In this document: piece by piece, positions 51,519 to 60,719 of the stretch | How the letters are laid out: every line of letters begins with the position of its first letter | How positions within the stretch are numbered: position 1 is the stretch's first letter | From: an uncultured Bacteroidia bacterium | GTDB taxonomy: Bacteria > Bacteroidota > Bacteroidia > NS11-12g > UBA9320 | Direction of reading: 5' to 3' | NCBI GenBank assembly: GCA_943787465.1 | Contig: CALSMN010000005.1 | Location: 247,480-311,479, forward strand | Length of the DNA stretch: 64,000 nt | Notes under the pieces: model-generated | Told to the model about the DNA's origin: nothing | Database searches by the model: none | What the model saw: the letters and a program-made list of their open reading frames with translations, nothing else | Made by a program: the position numbers and the translations under genes

Positions 51519-51745
51519 GCAAGTGCAAAGGTATCAAATCGTTTGATTTGGTTGGCATGCTGACCTACTAAATCTACTCAGCAAAATAAAACAAAAATCG
51601 TACAACATGACTCCTGTTCCTTATATCCCATTCCAGAATTTTTGTTTTGTCAAATAAAAAAAATAAATGTGCCTAAATTATCCATTGACATTCGTATTAT
51701 CAGATTAATGTTTTCCTATATTTGAAGTTTGTCAATGAATTACAC

Positions 51746-52900
51746 ATGCCGCATTATCACTCGTTAGGACATATACCTCCAAAAAGACACACGCAGTTCA
51801 GAAGACCTGATGGTCAATTGTATGCTGAAGAACTTTTTTCCACAGAAGGATTTTCCAATAGTTATAGCTTATTGTACCATCATTATCCACCTACAGCTAT
51901 TCTCAATGTAAGTAAACCCATTTCCATGAAGCCCTCATTGGCGGGTGATATGGAAATGCTTCATCGAAGCTTCAAAAGTTTTGATGTAGCTCCTCAAGAT
52001 GACTTTCTAGAAAGCCGTGTCATTTTACTGACCAATAACGATGTCCAAATTGGTATGGCTCGTCCCCGTCATAGTATGACAGCGTATTTCTATAAAAATG
52101 GCGATAGTGATGAAGTCATTTTTGTGCATCAAGGGAGCGGGACTTGCCGCACCAATTATGGTGAGCTTGATTTTAAATATGGCGACTACATTATTATCCC
52201 TCGAGGTGTTATTTATCAAATGAATTTTGATACTGAAGACAACAAACTCCTCATTATTGAAAGTCATAGCCCCATTATTTATCCTAAAAAATACACCAGC
52301 AAAACCGGACAATTATTGGAACATTCTCCCTATTGCGAGCGTGACATCAAACAACCCAAAAATCTTCAGACCATCATCGAGGAAGGTGAATTCTTAATTA
52401 AAACTAAAAAGGAAGATCAACTCTATCCCTATACCTATAAATACCATCCGTTTTGCTTGATTGGTTGGGACGGATTTCATTATCCCTATATTTTCAGTAT
52501 TCACGATTTTGAACCAATCACTGGACGTATTCACATGCCTCCACCGATTCACCAAACCTTCGAAGCGCATAACTTTGTGATCTGCAGTTTTGTTCCACGT
52601 CTATTTGACTATCATCCCTTGAGTATTCCGGCACCCTACTGGCATAGCAATATTGACAGTGACGAGGTGATGTATTATGTAGACGGTCAGTTTATGAGCA
52701 AAGGTCATGTAGAACCCGGACAAATGAGTTTGCACCCTGGTGGGATACCGCACGGTCCTACCCCAGGAGCTCAAGAAGCCAGCATTGGCAAATCAGCTAC
52801 GGAAGAGCTTGCCGTAATGATTGATACCTTCAAGCCGCTTCGGGTAACGCAAGCTGCCCTTGATTTAGAAATTAAAGATTACCACTTACACTGGTTATAA
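51746..52900 (+). CDS. hmgA: Homogentisate 1,2-dioxygenase family cupin protein
   Basis: NGDSDEVIFVHQGSGTCRTNYG, PPIHQTFEAHNFVICSFVPRLFDYHP, LHPGGIPHGP; preferred start ATG 51746. Confidence 0.86.
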   Translation: MPHYHSLGHIPPKRHTQFRRPDGQLYAEELFSTEGFSNSYSLLYHHYPPTAILNVSKPISMKPSLAGDMEMLHRSFKSFDVAPQDDFLESRVILLTNNDVQIGMARPRHSMTAYFYKNGDSDEVIFVHQGSGTCRTNYGELDFKYGDYIIIPRGVIYQMNFDTEDNKLLIIESHSPIIYPKKYTSKTGQLLEHSPYCERDIKQPKNLQTIIEEGEFLIKTKKEDQLYPYTYKYHPFCLIGWDGFHYPYIFSIHDFEPITGRIHMPPPIHQTFEAHNFVICSFVPRLFDYHPLSIPAPYWHSNIDSDEVMYYVDGQFMSKGHVEPGQMSLHPGGIPHGPTPGAQEASIGKSATEELAVMIDTFKPLRVTQAALDLEIKDYHLHWL

Positions 52901-52933
52901 TTTTAAATAGTGTTTTTTTTCATATCCACGTTA

Positions 52934-53680
52934 ATGAATACGCACTTGACTCCCATTCATCTCTCCACTTTTAGACCCATCGCTTTATCCGAATTAAACG
53001 AGGTATCGCTGATGAAACGAATTGACACGAAGTTCATTGTCAATATCAATCAGCTAGAATCACTTCTTCATCGTATCCAGAATGATTATCGTGTACTAGA
53101 AATTGACAACCATAGACTGATGACGTACAAGTCTACTTATTTCGACACCGAAGATGCTTTATTTTATCAAATGCATCATAATGGCATCTCTAATCGGATA
53201 AAAATTCGCATTCGAAACTATATGGAATCAAATCTGCAATTCCTGGAAATCAAACAAAAAAGCAATCAAGGTCACACCAATAAAAAAAGAGTAAAAGTCC
53301 ATGAATATATGCATACATTGGATGATCATGCTATTGCTTTTATTCAAAAGACAATTGGTCAACAATACACGCTCAGAAAATCTATCGAAAACCAATTTAA
53401 TCGGTTTACCTTGGTCAATACTCATTTAAAAGAACGCGTTACCTTTGACCTGAATCTTGAATTTAATCACACCTCTTTCAATGCCAACATGGTCATCATT
53501 GAAATCAAACAAGCCAAACTCAATCGAGCTTCGCCCATCTTTGCTGCTCTCCGATCCTTGCGGGTGTACCCAAACCGAATCAGTAAATATTGCTTAGGCA
53601 TGGCTAAACATGACCCCCTGCTAAAACAAAATAACTTTAAACCCAAATTCCAAAAAATAAATAAAATAACTGCCTCATGA
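52934..53680 (+). CDS. VTC-domain (polyphosphate polymerase-like) protein
   Basis: MKRIDTKFIVNINQL, YFDTEDALFYQMH, RIKIRIRNY, LEIKQKS, ERVTFDLNL, IIEIKQAK, SKYCLGM; preferred start ATG 52934. Confidence 0.88.
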   Translation: MNTHLTPIHLSTFRPIALSELNEVSLMKRIDTKFIVNINQLESLLHRIQNDYRVLEIDNHRLMTYKSTYFDTEDALFYQMHHNGISNRIKIRIRNYMESNLQFLEIKQKSNQGHTNKKRVKVHEYMHTLDDHAIAFIQKTIGQQYTLRKSIENQFNRFTLVNTHLKERVTFDLNLEFNHTSFNANMVIIEIKQAKLNRASPIFAALRSLRVYPNRISKYCLGMAKHDPLLKQNNFKPKFQKINKITAS

Positions 53681-54276
53681 CCGAAATTTTCAATATCCCT
53701 ATCTTTGATGACGACTTCTATAAAATGCTATTCAGATTTGCGCTGAATATGGTGTTTCTGACTATTATCATTCAAGGATTATATGCTTCCATTCAAAAAA
53801 GTAAAGACTATGTTTTTACCTTCTTCATGATTGGTATCATCGTATTCTTTCTTTGCTTTACCCTCAAGAAATATGAACTCGATATTGGAATGGCTCTGGG
53901 TTTGTTTGCCATTTTTGGCATTATTCGATACCGAACCAATCCGGTACCCATCAAGGAAATGACCTATCTATTTATCGTGATTGGCGTCTCGGTCATCAAT
54001 TCATTGGCCAACCAAAAAATGAGCTATGCTGAGATTGTAGGGTCTAATATTTTGGTGGTGATTTCTATTTTCATCATCGAACGAATGTGGCTATCCAATG
54101 TGATATACACCAAGCAGGTTACCTATGAAAAAATTGAAAACATCAAACCCGAAATGCGACCTGAACTGATCGAAGATTTGAAAGAAAGAACCGGTCTAGA
54201 TATCGTTGATGTAGAAATTGGAAACATTGATTTCTTAAAAGATGCAACCAAACTGACGGTGAAATACAAAAAATAA
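53677..54276 (+). CDS. DUF4956-family membrane protein
   Basis: TM segments with ALGLFAIFGIIRYRTNPVPIKEMTYLFIVIGVSVINSLA. Confidence 0.85.
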   Translation: MTEIFNIPIFDDDFYKMLFRFALNMVFLTIIIQGLYASIQKSKDYVFTFFMIGIIVFFLCFTLKKYELDIGMALGLFAIFGIIRYRTNPVPIKEMTYLFIVIGVSVINSLANQKMSYAEIVGSNILVVISIFIIERMWLSNVIYTKQVTYEKIENIKPEMRPELIEDLKERTGLDIVDVEIGNIDFLKDATKLTVKYKK

Positions 54277-54977
54277 TGCGTCTCTTTTTAAAATACATCG
54301 TATTCATTGGCTGTTTCGGATTAGCTTCTCCGGTAAACGCCCAATCGGGAACGTACCATACCATTCAAGATTTTGAATCATGGACTGTAGCTGGCTTGAA
54401 CTACAAGCCCACCCAAAACCTGAAACTCAACCTGAGCCAACAACTACGTCTGAAAGACAATACATCCACACTCGAACAATACTTTACCGAACTTACCCTG
54501 CGATACAAACTCCCCCATCGTTTCAAACTGGGAGGTGGTGCTCGATACATCCATAAAAATGATGATCAAGGCAAAAATCAAGGCATCCGAAAGTACTTGC
54601 GTTGGAATGCCGACCTGGAATACAATCATAAAATCAACCGATTTACCTGGGCATACCGACTCCGGTATCAGTCCAAAGACGAACTCGAAAAAACCACCGA
54701 CATCCTCCAAAATACCCTGCGAGCTAAAGTGGGTTTCGCCTACAACTTCAAACAGTGGAAACTCGATCCCGAATTTTCGAGTGAAATCTATCATGGATTA
54801 ACCGATAATGAAGGATTGAACCGATTACGCTTTACCTTGGGTACGCAATACGAACTCCATCAAAACGGCGATATCGGTGTATTTATCCGAACCGAAAAAG
54901 AACTTACCGGTAGGTACCCAAAACGAACCAATATCCTGGGAATCAAATACAACTACACCTTAAAAAACAAAAACTAA
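54276..54977 (+). CDS. DUF2490-like outer-membrane beta-barrel protein
   Basis: Signal peptide, amphipathic strands (NLKLNLSQQLRLKDN, FKLGGGARY, YRLRYQSK). Confidence 0.75.
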   Translation: MRLFLKYIVFIGCFGLASPVNAQSGTYHTIQDFESWTVAGLNYKPTQNLKLNLSQQLRLKDNTSTLEQYFTELTLRYKLPHRFKLGGGARYIHKNDDQGKNQGIRKYLRWNADLEYNHKINRFTWAYRLRYQSKDELEKTTDILQNTLRAKVGFAYNFKQWKLDPEFSSEIYHGLTDNEGLNRLRFTLGTQYELHQNGDIGVFIRTEKELTGRYPKRTNILGIKYNYTLKNKN

Positions 54978-56308
54978 TGCCTATATCAAACGGACTCAAA
55001 ATAGCTATTCTCCCTTTACTTTTATGGAGTGTCACTTCTTGTAAAAAAGAACTATTTATTCCGGATGAAAAATCACCAGCCATCGACTCATCATCCCATC
55101 ACAATGGATTTCCACCCAATTATGATGTTGTTTTCAACCAAAATCAAGTCAATCGGATCAATATTATCTTTACACCGAATGAGTGGCAAGCCATGCAAAC
55201 TGACCTGGATCAAAAATCAGGAGGAGGTCCTGGAAGCCCCCCAACCGAAGATCCTTCCTATTTTGAGTGTGAAGTGATTTTTAATGGTCTATCGTGGAAT
55301 CATGTAGGCATCCGTTACAAAGGCAACTCCTCCCTCCGAGCCCGAAGCAATAAACTGCCTCTACGTTTTGATTTTGACCAGTGGGAAGACCAATACCCCG
55401 CCATTGCGGATCAACGGTTCTATGGATTTAAAGAATTATCGATGAGTAGCAACTATAACGATCCTGCTATCATGCGTGAAAAATCAGCTGCCGATTTGTT
55501 TAGAAACTTTGGCGTACCGGCAGTGCGTACGGCATTTTATGAAGTGTACATCGATGAAGGTACGGGTACATACCAGTATTATGGGGTGTACACCCTCACC
55601 GAAATTGTATTTGATACCTTCCTCAACGATTGGTTTGGATCCAAGAGTGGCAATTGCTACAAACCCGATGGTAATGGAGCTCGTTTTTTCTCATCCAATT
55701 TTACCCTTACCGATTTTGAGCTTAAAACCAATGAAGACCAAGCCGACAAAAGCGACATACAGCAGATGTACGACGTGCTGCAGTCCCCTACTCGAGCTAC
55801 CCATCCTACCCAATGGAAAAAAGATCTGGAAGCCGTTTTTGATGTGGATGGATTTTTAAAATACTTAGCCGTGAACAATACCATCCAAAATTGGGATACC
55901 TACGGCAAGATGACCCACAATTACTACCTCTACCATGATCCTAAGGATGATCGCATCAAATGGATCGTTTGGGATCATAACGAAGCTTTCCAAAACGGAA
56001 AAATGGGCGGAGCCTTGTCCTTAGGCATGCAAGAAGTGGGTGTGGATTGGCCGCTGATCAACTACCTCATCGCAGATGAGACCTATGAAACAACCTACCA
56101 AGGCTATCTCAAACAGTGTATCGAAACTTCCTTTGCCAGCACGCGTATGCAAGGCATCTACAGCACACAAGAAAACCTACTTCAAACCGCTGCGGATAAT
56201 GAAGAAACGGGCTATTCCTACACCAACGGTCAGTTTAATGCTGCCGTGCAAACGCTCCAAAATCACAACACCGATCGCATACAGGCGGTTACCGAGTATT
56301 TGCAATAA
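54977..56308 (+). CDS. CotH-like kinase family lipoprotein
   Basis: Lipobox SVTSCKK; VGIRYKGNSSLR, KELSMSSNYNDPAIMREKSAADLFRNFGVP, IKWIVWDHNEAF. Confidence 0.9.
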   Translation: MPISNGLKIAILPLLLWSVTSCKKELFIPDEKSPAIDSSSHHNGFPPNYDVVFNQNQVNRINIIFTPNEWQAMQTDLDQKSGGGPGSPPTEDPSYFECEVIFNGLSWNHVGIRYKGNSSLRARSNKLPLRFDFDQWEDQYPAIADQRFYGFKELSMSSNYNDPAIMREKSAADLFRNFGVPAVRTAFYEVYIDEGTGTYQYYGVYTLTEIVFDTFLNDWFGSKSGNCYKPDGNGARFFSSNFTLTDFELKTNEDQADKSDIQQMYDVLQSPTRATHPTQWKKDLEAVFDVDGFLKYLAVNNTIQNWDTYGKMTHNYYLYHDPKDDRIKWIVWDHNEAFQNGKMGGALSLGMQEVGVDWPLINYLIADETYETTYQGYLKQCIETSFASTRMQGIYSTQENLLQTAADNEETGYSYTNGQFNAAVQTLQNHNTDRIQAVTEYLQ

Positions 56309-56320
56309 GGAATAACGTGG

Positions 56321-56737
56321 ATGGCAAATGATGCAAATCACGCTTCCATCGCTTCACGTGGCCCAACCTACACCTATACTGTAAATCAAGGAACGTACAA
56401 TGTTTGTTTGAAAACACGATTAGCAAATTGCTTTAGCGAACTATGCAAGGAAATAACCATTGATTTAGTCGGTATTGAAGACTTGGTTGAAAATGATAAC
56501 CTTATAGAGGTTTATCCTAACCATACAACTGGTCAATTTATCGTGTCAGTTAAAAATGCAACCGATGTAGTAGTTAAAGTAGGAGATATTCTTGGCAATG
56601 TTTTAGATGTGAATGTGATCGACAACTTGAACGGTACGTATGGTGTAGATATGTCAGCGGTTGCTGATGGTGTATACTTTGTACAAGTGAAAAACGGAAA
56701 TTCGTATACAACGAAGAGAATCACCGTTTCTAAATAA
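56321..56737 (+). pseudogene. 3' remnant of a PKD-domain, T9SS-sorted secreted protein gene
   Basis: No signal peptide; starts inside a PKD-like fold (YTYTVNQGTYNVCLKTRLANC) followed by T9SS-type tail (VYPNHTTGQFIVSV...GVYFVQVKNGNSYTTKRITVSK). Confidence 0.6.
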
Positions 56738-56755
56738 TGTAATTAAAATAAATGG

Positions 56756-56790
56756 AAAAAGCCCTTCATCATTTGGTGAAGGGCTTTTTA
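56756..56790. terminator. Bidirectional Rho-independent terminator
   Basis: AAAAA-GCCCTTCATC-ATTT-GGTGAAGGGC-TTTTTA. Confidence 0.9.
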
Positions 56791-56791
56791 T

Positions 56792-57391
56792 TTAGTCTAC
56801 TCCCAAATATTTGTGAATTTGCAGGCTCACTTGCCAGTTGGGATGTAATCGGACATAATCGAAGATGATTTTTTCGGTAATGGCCCGTTTGTCCCACTCG
56901 GGTTGCAAGTACAAGCGGCAGGAAGACGATACCAAGGCATGATTTTCTTGGGCCCATTTTAAGTCACTTGGATTGAATACCACCACCTTGAGTTCATCTG
57001 CTTGTGCAGCAACTTCAGGTAATGGGGCTTTAAATTTTTTTGGAGAAAACGTCACCCAATCGAACTTACCAACCAGCGGGTACGCACCACTGGTCTCGAT
57101 GTGAATTTGAAATCCAGCCGTTTTGAATGCTGAAGTAAGTTGTGTGAGATCATACATGGCCGGTTCCCCACCCGTAAGAATCAGCAGTTTACTAGCATGT
57201 TTTTGGGCTTCGCTCAATAAAAAATCAACAGATCGTTTTGGATGATTTTCCGCATCCCAACTTTCTTTTACATCACACCATACACAACCAATATCACAAC
57301 CACCCAAACGGATAAAAAAAGCCGCTTGTCCAGCATACACTCCCTCCCCTTGGATGGAGTAAAAATATTCCATTACGGGAAAGTGGGTCAT
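56792..57391 (-). CDS. queE: 7-carboxy-7-deazaguanine synthase (radical SAM)
   Basis: YSIQGEGVYAGQAAFFIRLGGCDIGCVWCDVKESWD, TGGEPAMY. Confidence 0.93.
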   Translation of the reverse strand: MTHFPVMEYFYSIQGEGVYAGQAAFFIRLGGCDIGCVWCDVKESWDAENHPKRSVDFLLSEAQKHASKLLILTGGEPAMYDLTQLTSAFKTAGFQIHIETSGAYPLVGKFDWVTFSPKKFKAPLPEVAAQADELKVVVFNPSDLKWAQENHALVSSSCRLYLQPEWDKRAITEKIIFDYVRLHPNWQVSLQIHKYLGVD

Positions 57392-58269
57392 TGAATTATT
57401 TTGGATTTATAACTTTTTAATGTATTGAAGAGTAATCCATAGCGAGTCATGGGACCTACACCACCAGGAACTGGCGTAATGGCTGCACATTTATCGACTA
57501 ACGTATCAAATTCCGCATCGCCTTGAAGTGCATAACCTTTCTGATTATCAGCAGCAACACGGGTAATTCCTACATCAATCACTACCGCCCCCTCTTTCAC
57601 CATATCGCCTTTCAAAAAATGAGGGATGCCCACAGCTACAATGACAATATCTGCCCGAGATGTATGCGATGCTAGGTCTTGGGTATATCGGTGACACAAG
57701 GTAACGGTAGATTCTCCCGGATATCCTCCTCTACTCATCAGTATACTCATGGGCCTACCTACAATATTGCTTCGCCCAATCACCACACAATGCTTGCCTT
57801 TGGTTTCGATGCCATATTCTGCTAACATCATCATGACGCCAAAGGGGGTCGCACTGATGTAGGTATCTTCATTTTTGGTAAGTCGACCCACACTAATCGT
57901 ATGAAAACCATCTACATCAATTCGCGGATCAATGGCCTCCGTAATCTTCGAAGCATCCATGTGTTTTGGTAGTGGTAGTTGGACAATTAATCCATCGATG
58001 GAATCCGTTGCATTGATACTTGAAATAAGATCGAGTAAGGCTTGTTCTGAAGTATCGGCTGGAAGTTTGTGTACGGTAGATTCAAAGCCAACAAATTGAC
58101 AATCCCTTTCTTTACTTGCCACATAAGTCTGGCTGGCCCCATCATCACCAACTAAAATAGCCGCAAGATGAGGAGAACGATGCCCTTCATTTTTAAACTG
58201 ACTAACCTCTTCCTTAATTTTACTTCTGAGTTTGAGGGCTAAGCCCTTCCCATCGATTATTGTTGACAT
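57388..58269 (-). CDS. folD: Bifunctional methylenetetrahydrofolate dehydrogenase / methenyltetrahydrofolate cyclohydrolase
   Basis: YVASKERDC, VQLPLPKHMD, VIGRSNIVGRPMSILM, PVPGGVGPMT; preferred start ATG 58269. Confidence 0.96.
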   Translation of the reverse strand: MSTIIDGKGLALKLRSKIKEEVSQFKNEGHRSPHLAAILVGDDGASQTYVASKERDCQFVGFESTVHKLPADTSEQALLDLISSINATDSIDGLIVQLPLPKHMDASKITEAIDPRIDVDGFHTISVGRLTKNEDTYISATPFGVMMMLAEYGIETKGKHCVVIGRSNIVGRPMSILMSRGGYPGESTVTLCHRYTQDLASHTSRADIVIVAVGIPHFLKGDMVKEGAVVIDVGITRVAADNQKGYALQGDAEFDTLVDKCAAITPVPGGVGPMTRYGLLFNTLKSYKSKIIQ

Positions 58270-58382
58270 TGAATGGTTCAAAAATATAGAATTATATCCC
58301 TAAAATAAAGCATGAACATCTGATAACGCTTATTTTTGTTGAAACAAGTTACTAACCACTCTATCCTAACTTACAAATAGCT

Positions 58383-59039
58383 TTGAAACTATATTTTTAC
58401 ACCCTGATTCTACTTACTTCCGTAGCCTTATATAGCTGTGCTCCAGATGAGCCCTTGAAGCCTGTCAAACCCCCTTTTTCTTCTGTTTATGTGGGAAAAA
58501 TATCAACCTATGCGGTTGAAGAAATACACCATGATGCTTTCACACGCACAACCGATACCCTAAACTATCGGTTAAGAGAAACCGTAGAAGAATTGTATAT
58601 AGATGCTGCGGGCGATACGGCGTATAAAGTACGCATAGATCGTAGTGAAATTCCAGAAAATACATGGGTCTTTGACCAGTACGCTATTGAACAACAGGAT
58701 GTTTATGGATTGGAACGTATCGAAAATGATTCTAGAAAAGTAAAGTTAATATACCCCGTATCTGATGGGAAACGTTGGGATGTGAATCTCTTTAATGCTG
58801 AAGATCCCCAATATGGATATTACCAAGATGTCGATCAGCCCTATCCCACCAGCGACTCCATGTACCCTGAAACTGTTCATGTGATATTAGCTGATCAAAC
58901 CGATTTTATTTTTAGTCACATCGAGACCGAAATATACGCACGAAACACGGGACTTATCAAACAAGAGATTATTCAAACTGAAACACAACCTGGAAAATAT
59001 AAAAATGGAATTGAGTATACCAAAATACGTATTAAATAG
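58383..59039 (+). CDS. Lipoprotein, unknown function (TTG start)
   Basis: Lipobox VALYSCAPDEP. Confidence 0.65.
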   Translation: MKLYFYTLILLTSVALYSCAPDEPLKPVKPPFSSVYVGKISTYAVEEIHHDAFTRTTDTLNYRLRETVEELYIDAAGDTAYKVRIDRSEIPENTWVFDQYAIEQQDVYGLERIENDSRKVKLIYPVSDGKRWDVNLFNAEDPQYGYYQDVDQPYPTSDSMYPETVHVILADQTDFIFSHIETEIYARNTGLIKQEIIQTETQPGKYKNGIEYTKIRIK

Positions 59040-60708
59040 CCCTAGACTTTATGTTATTGGACTTTTTATAAGTCTGCAATTGACGGTATTGGCTCAATAT
59101 CAAGATGCTTATTATGTACAGTTAGTGGGTAAAGATACGTTTTATGACGCGAACCATTTATTAAGTAAAAAAGCTCTGGATCGAAGAAGTAAGTATTCCA
59201 TTCCAATTGATTATCAGGATTACCCCGTGAAAACTACCTACATTCAAAGCCTAGAGAATATCGATAGTATACATGTTCGATACACATTGAAATGGCTCAA
59301 CGCCGCAATCGTTGAATCTACGTCTACCGCTATCCAGTCACTGGATAGCATTTCTTTTGTTAACTTCACTCAATATGTGGGTAAGGTTACGGCTCATCAA
59401 AATGTAAACCGTGAAAAGATGACCTTTATTCAACCCATGGTTAAGCTCAAAGAGAGTTCCATGCATACACAAAATTTAACATCTAGGGATTATGGAATAG
59501 CCTACGATCAAAATAAACAAATTGGCATCCTTGACTTACATCAAAAAGGGTGGAATGGAAATGGTATATCCGTTGCTGTTTTTGATGCTGGATTCAAGAA
59601 TTTAAATACCATTCCTGGATTTTTAAAACATCAAGCTAATCATAAATTAAGATATGGATATGATTGGGTTAACATGGACAATACTCTTACTGATTTTGAA
59701 ACACATGGAACTTCATGCGCTTCGGCTCTGGGTGCCTATGATCCCGGTAGCTACATTGGTAGTGGACCCTTATCCAGTATCACGTTATTCAAAACCGAAA
59801 ATGGAAAGACCGAATATCCCATTGAAGAACTTAATTGGTGTAAAGCTGCCGAAATTGCAGATAGCTTAGGTGTTGATATGATTACATCTTCCTTGGGATA
59901 CAACCAATTTGATGATGTGCGTTTAAATTACACCCATAGTCAATTGGACGGAAATACAGCCTTCATAAGTCGAGTAGCAAAAATTGCAGTTGCAAAAGGC
60001 ATTATTGTGCTAAATAGTGCAGGGAACCAAGGCCACAGTCCATGGCAAAAAATTGGGTTTCCAGCCGACAGTAGAGAAGTTATCACTGTGGGAGCTGTCG
60101 ATAAAAAGGGTGATGTAGCCTATTTCAGCAGTCGTGGAAATAATGCCAACCATCACCTTAAACCAGACCTTTCTGCTATGGGAGTGATGACGGCTGTAGC
60201 TACCCCAAAAGGCACATACAATAAGGGAAACGGCACTAGCTTTTCAACACCTGTAGTCGCTGGAGGAGTGGCTTGTCTACTCCAAGCATATCCTCATTTA
60301 TCACCCTTAGCTATTGCAGATCTATTGCGAAAAACAGCAACTCAAAATCATCGACCCGATTCTATGATAGGCTATGGTATTGCCCGATTTGATGTGGCTT
60401 ATGCCTTTCAAAAGTCAGTTGAAGAAAACAGAAAAATACACGTAATTAATACCTTAAATAAGGAATTTGTAGTGCTTAATGCTCAGGATAACCCCATCTC
60501 CTATACGCTTTACCTTCACCGAAAATTTCTCGGTTTTATTGCTGTTAAAAAGAAAATACAATCGGAATCCAATGTATCCATTTCATCGGCACATTACATC
60601 CCACTAAGCGAGATAGCCGATGCTGAGCCTATGGAACTATCCATTCGTGTGATTGGTAATGATGAAAAAGGACAACTGAAGATAAAGGCTCGTTGTAAAT
60701 TAAAATAG
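59005..60708 (+). CDS. S8 (subtilisin-like) serine peptidase
   Basis: VAVFDAGFKNL, FETHGTSCASALGA, NSAGNQGHSPW, NGTSFSTPVVAGG; Asp/His/Ser triad present. Confidence 0.93.
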   Translation: MELSIPKYVLNSPRLYVIGLFISLQLTVLAQYQDAYYVQLVGKDTFYDANHLLSKKALDRRSKYSIPIDYQDYPVKTTYIQSLENIDSIHVRYTLKWLNAAIVESTSTAIQSLDSISFVNFTQYVGKVTAHQNVNREKMTFIQPMVKLKESSMHTQNLTSRDYGIAYDQNKQIGILDLHQKGWNGNGISVAVFDAGFKNLNTIPGFLKHQANHKLRYGYDWVNMDNTLTDFETHGTSCASALGAYDPGSYIGSGPLSSITLFKTENGKTEYPIEELNWCKAAEIADSLGVDMITSSLGYNQFDDVRLNYTHSQLDGNTAFISRVAKIAVAKGIIVLNSAGNQGHSPWQKIGFPADSREVITVGAVDKKGDVAYFSSRGNNANHHLKPDLSAMGVMTAVATPKGTYNKGNGTSFSTPVVAGGVACLLQAYPHLSPLAIADLLRKTATQNHRPDSMIGYGIARFDVAYAFQKSVEENRKIHVINTLNKEFVVLNAQDNPISYTLYLHRKFLGFIAVKKKIQSESNVSISSAHYIPLSEIADAEPMELSIRVIGNDEKGQLKIKARCKLK

Positions 60709-60719
60709 TTGACGACCCA

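Noticed and set aside
54535-55859. Extra plus-strand ORFs (54535, 55029, 55476) in alternative frames of DUF2490/CotH genes
   Set aside because: Out-of-frame shadows of strongly supported CDSs with no independent signals
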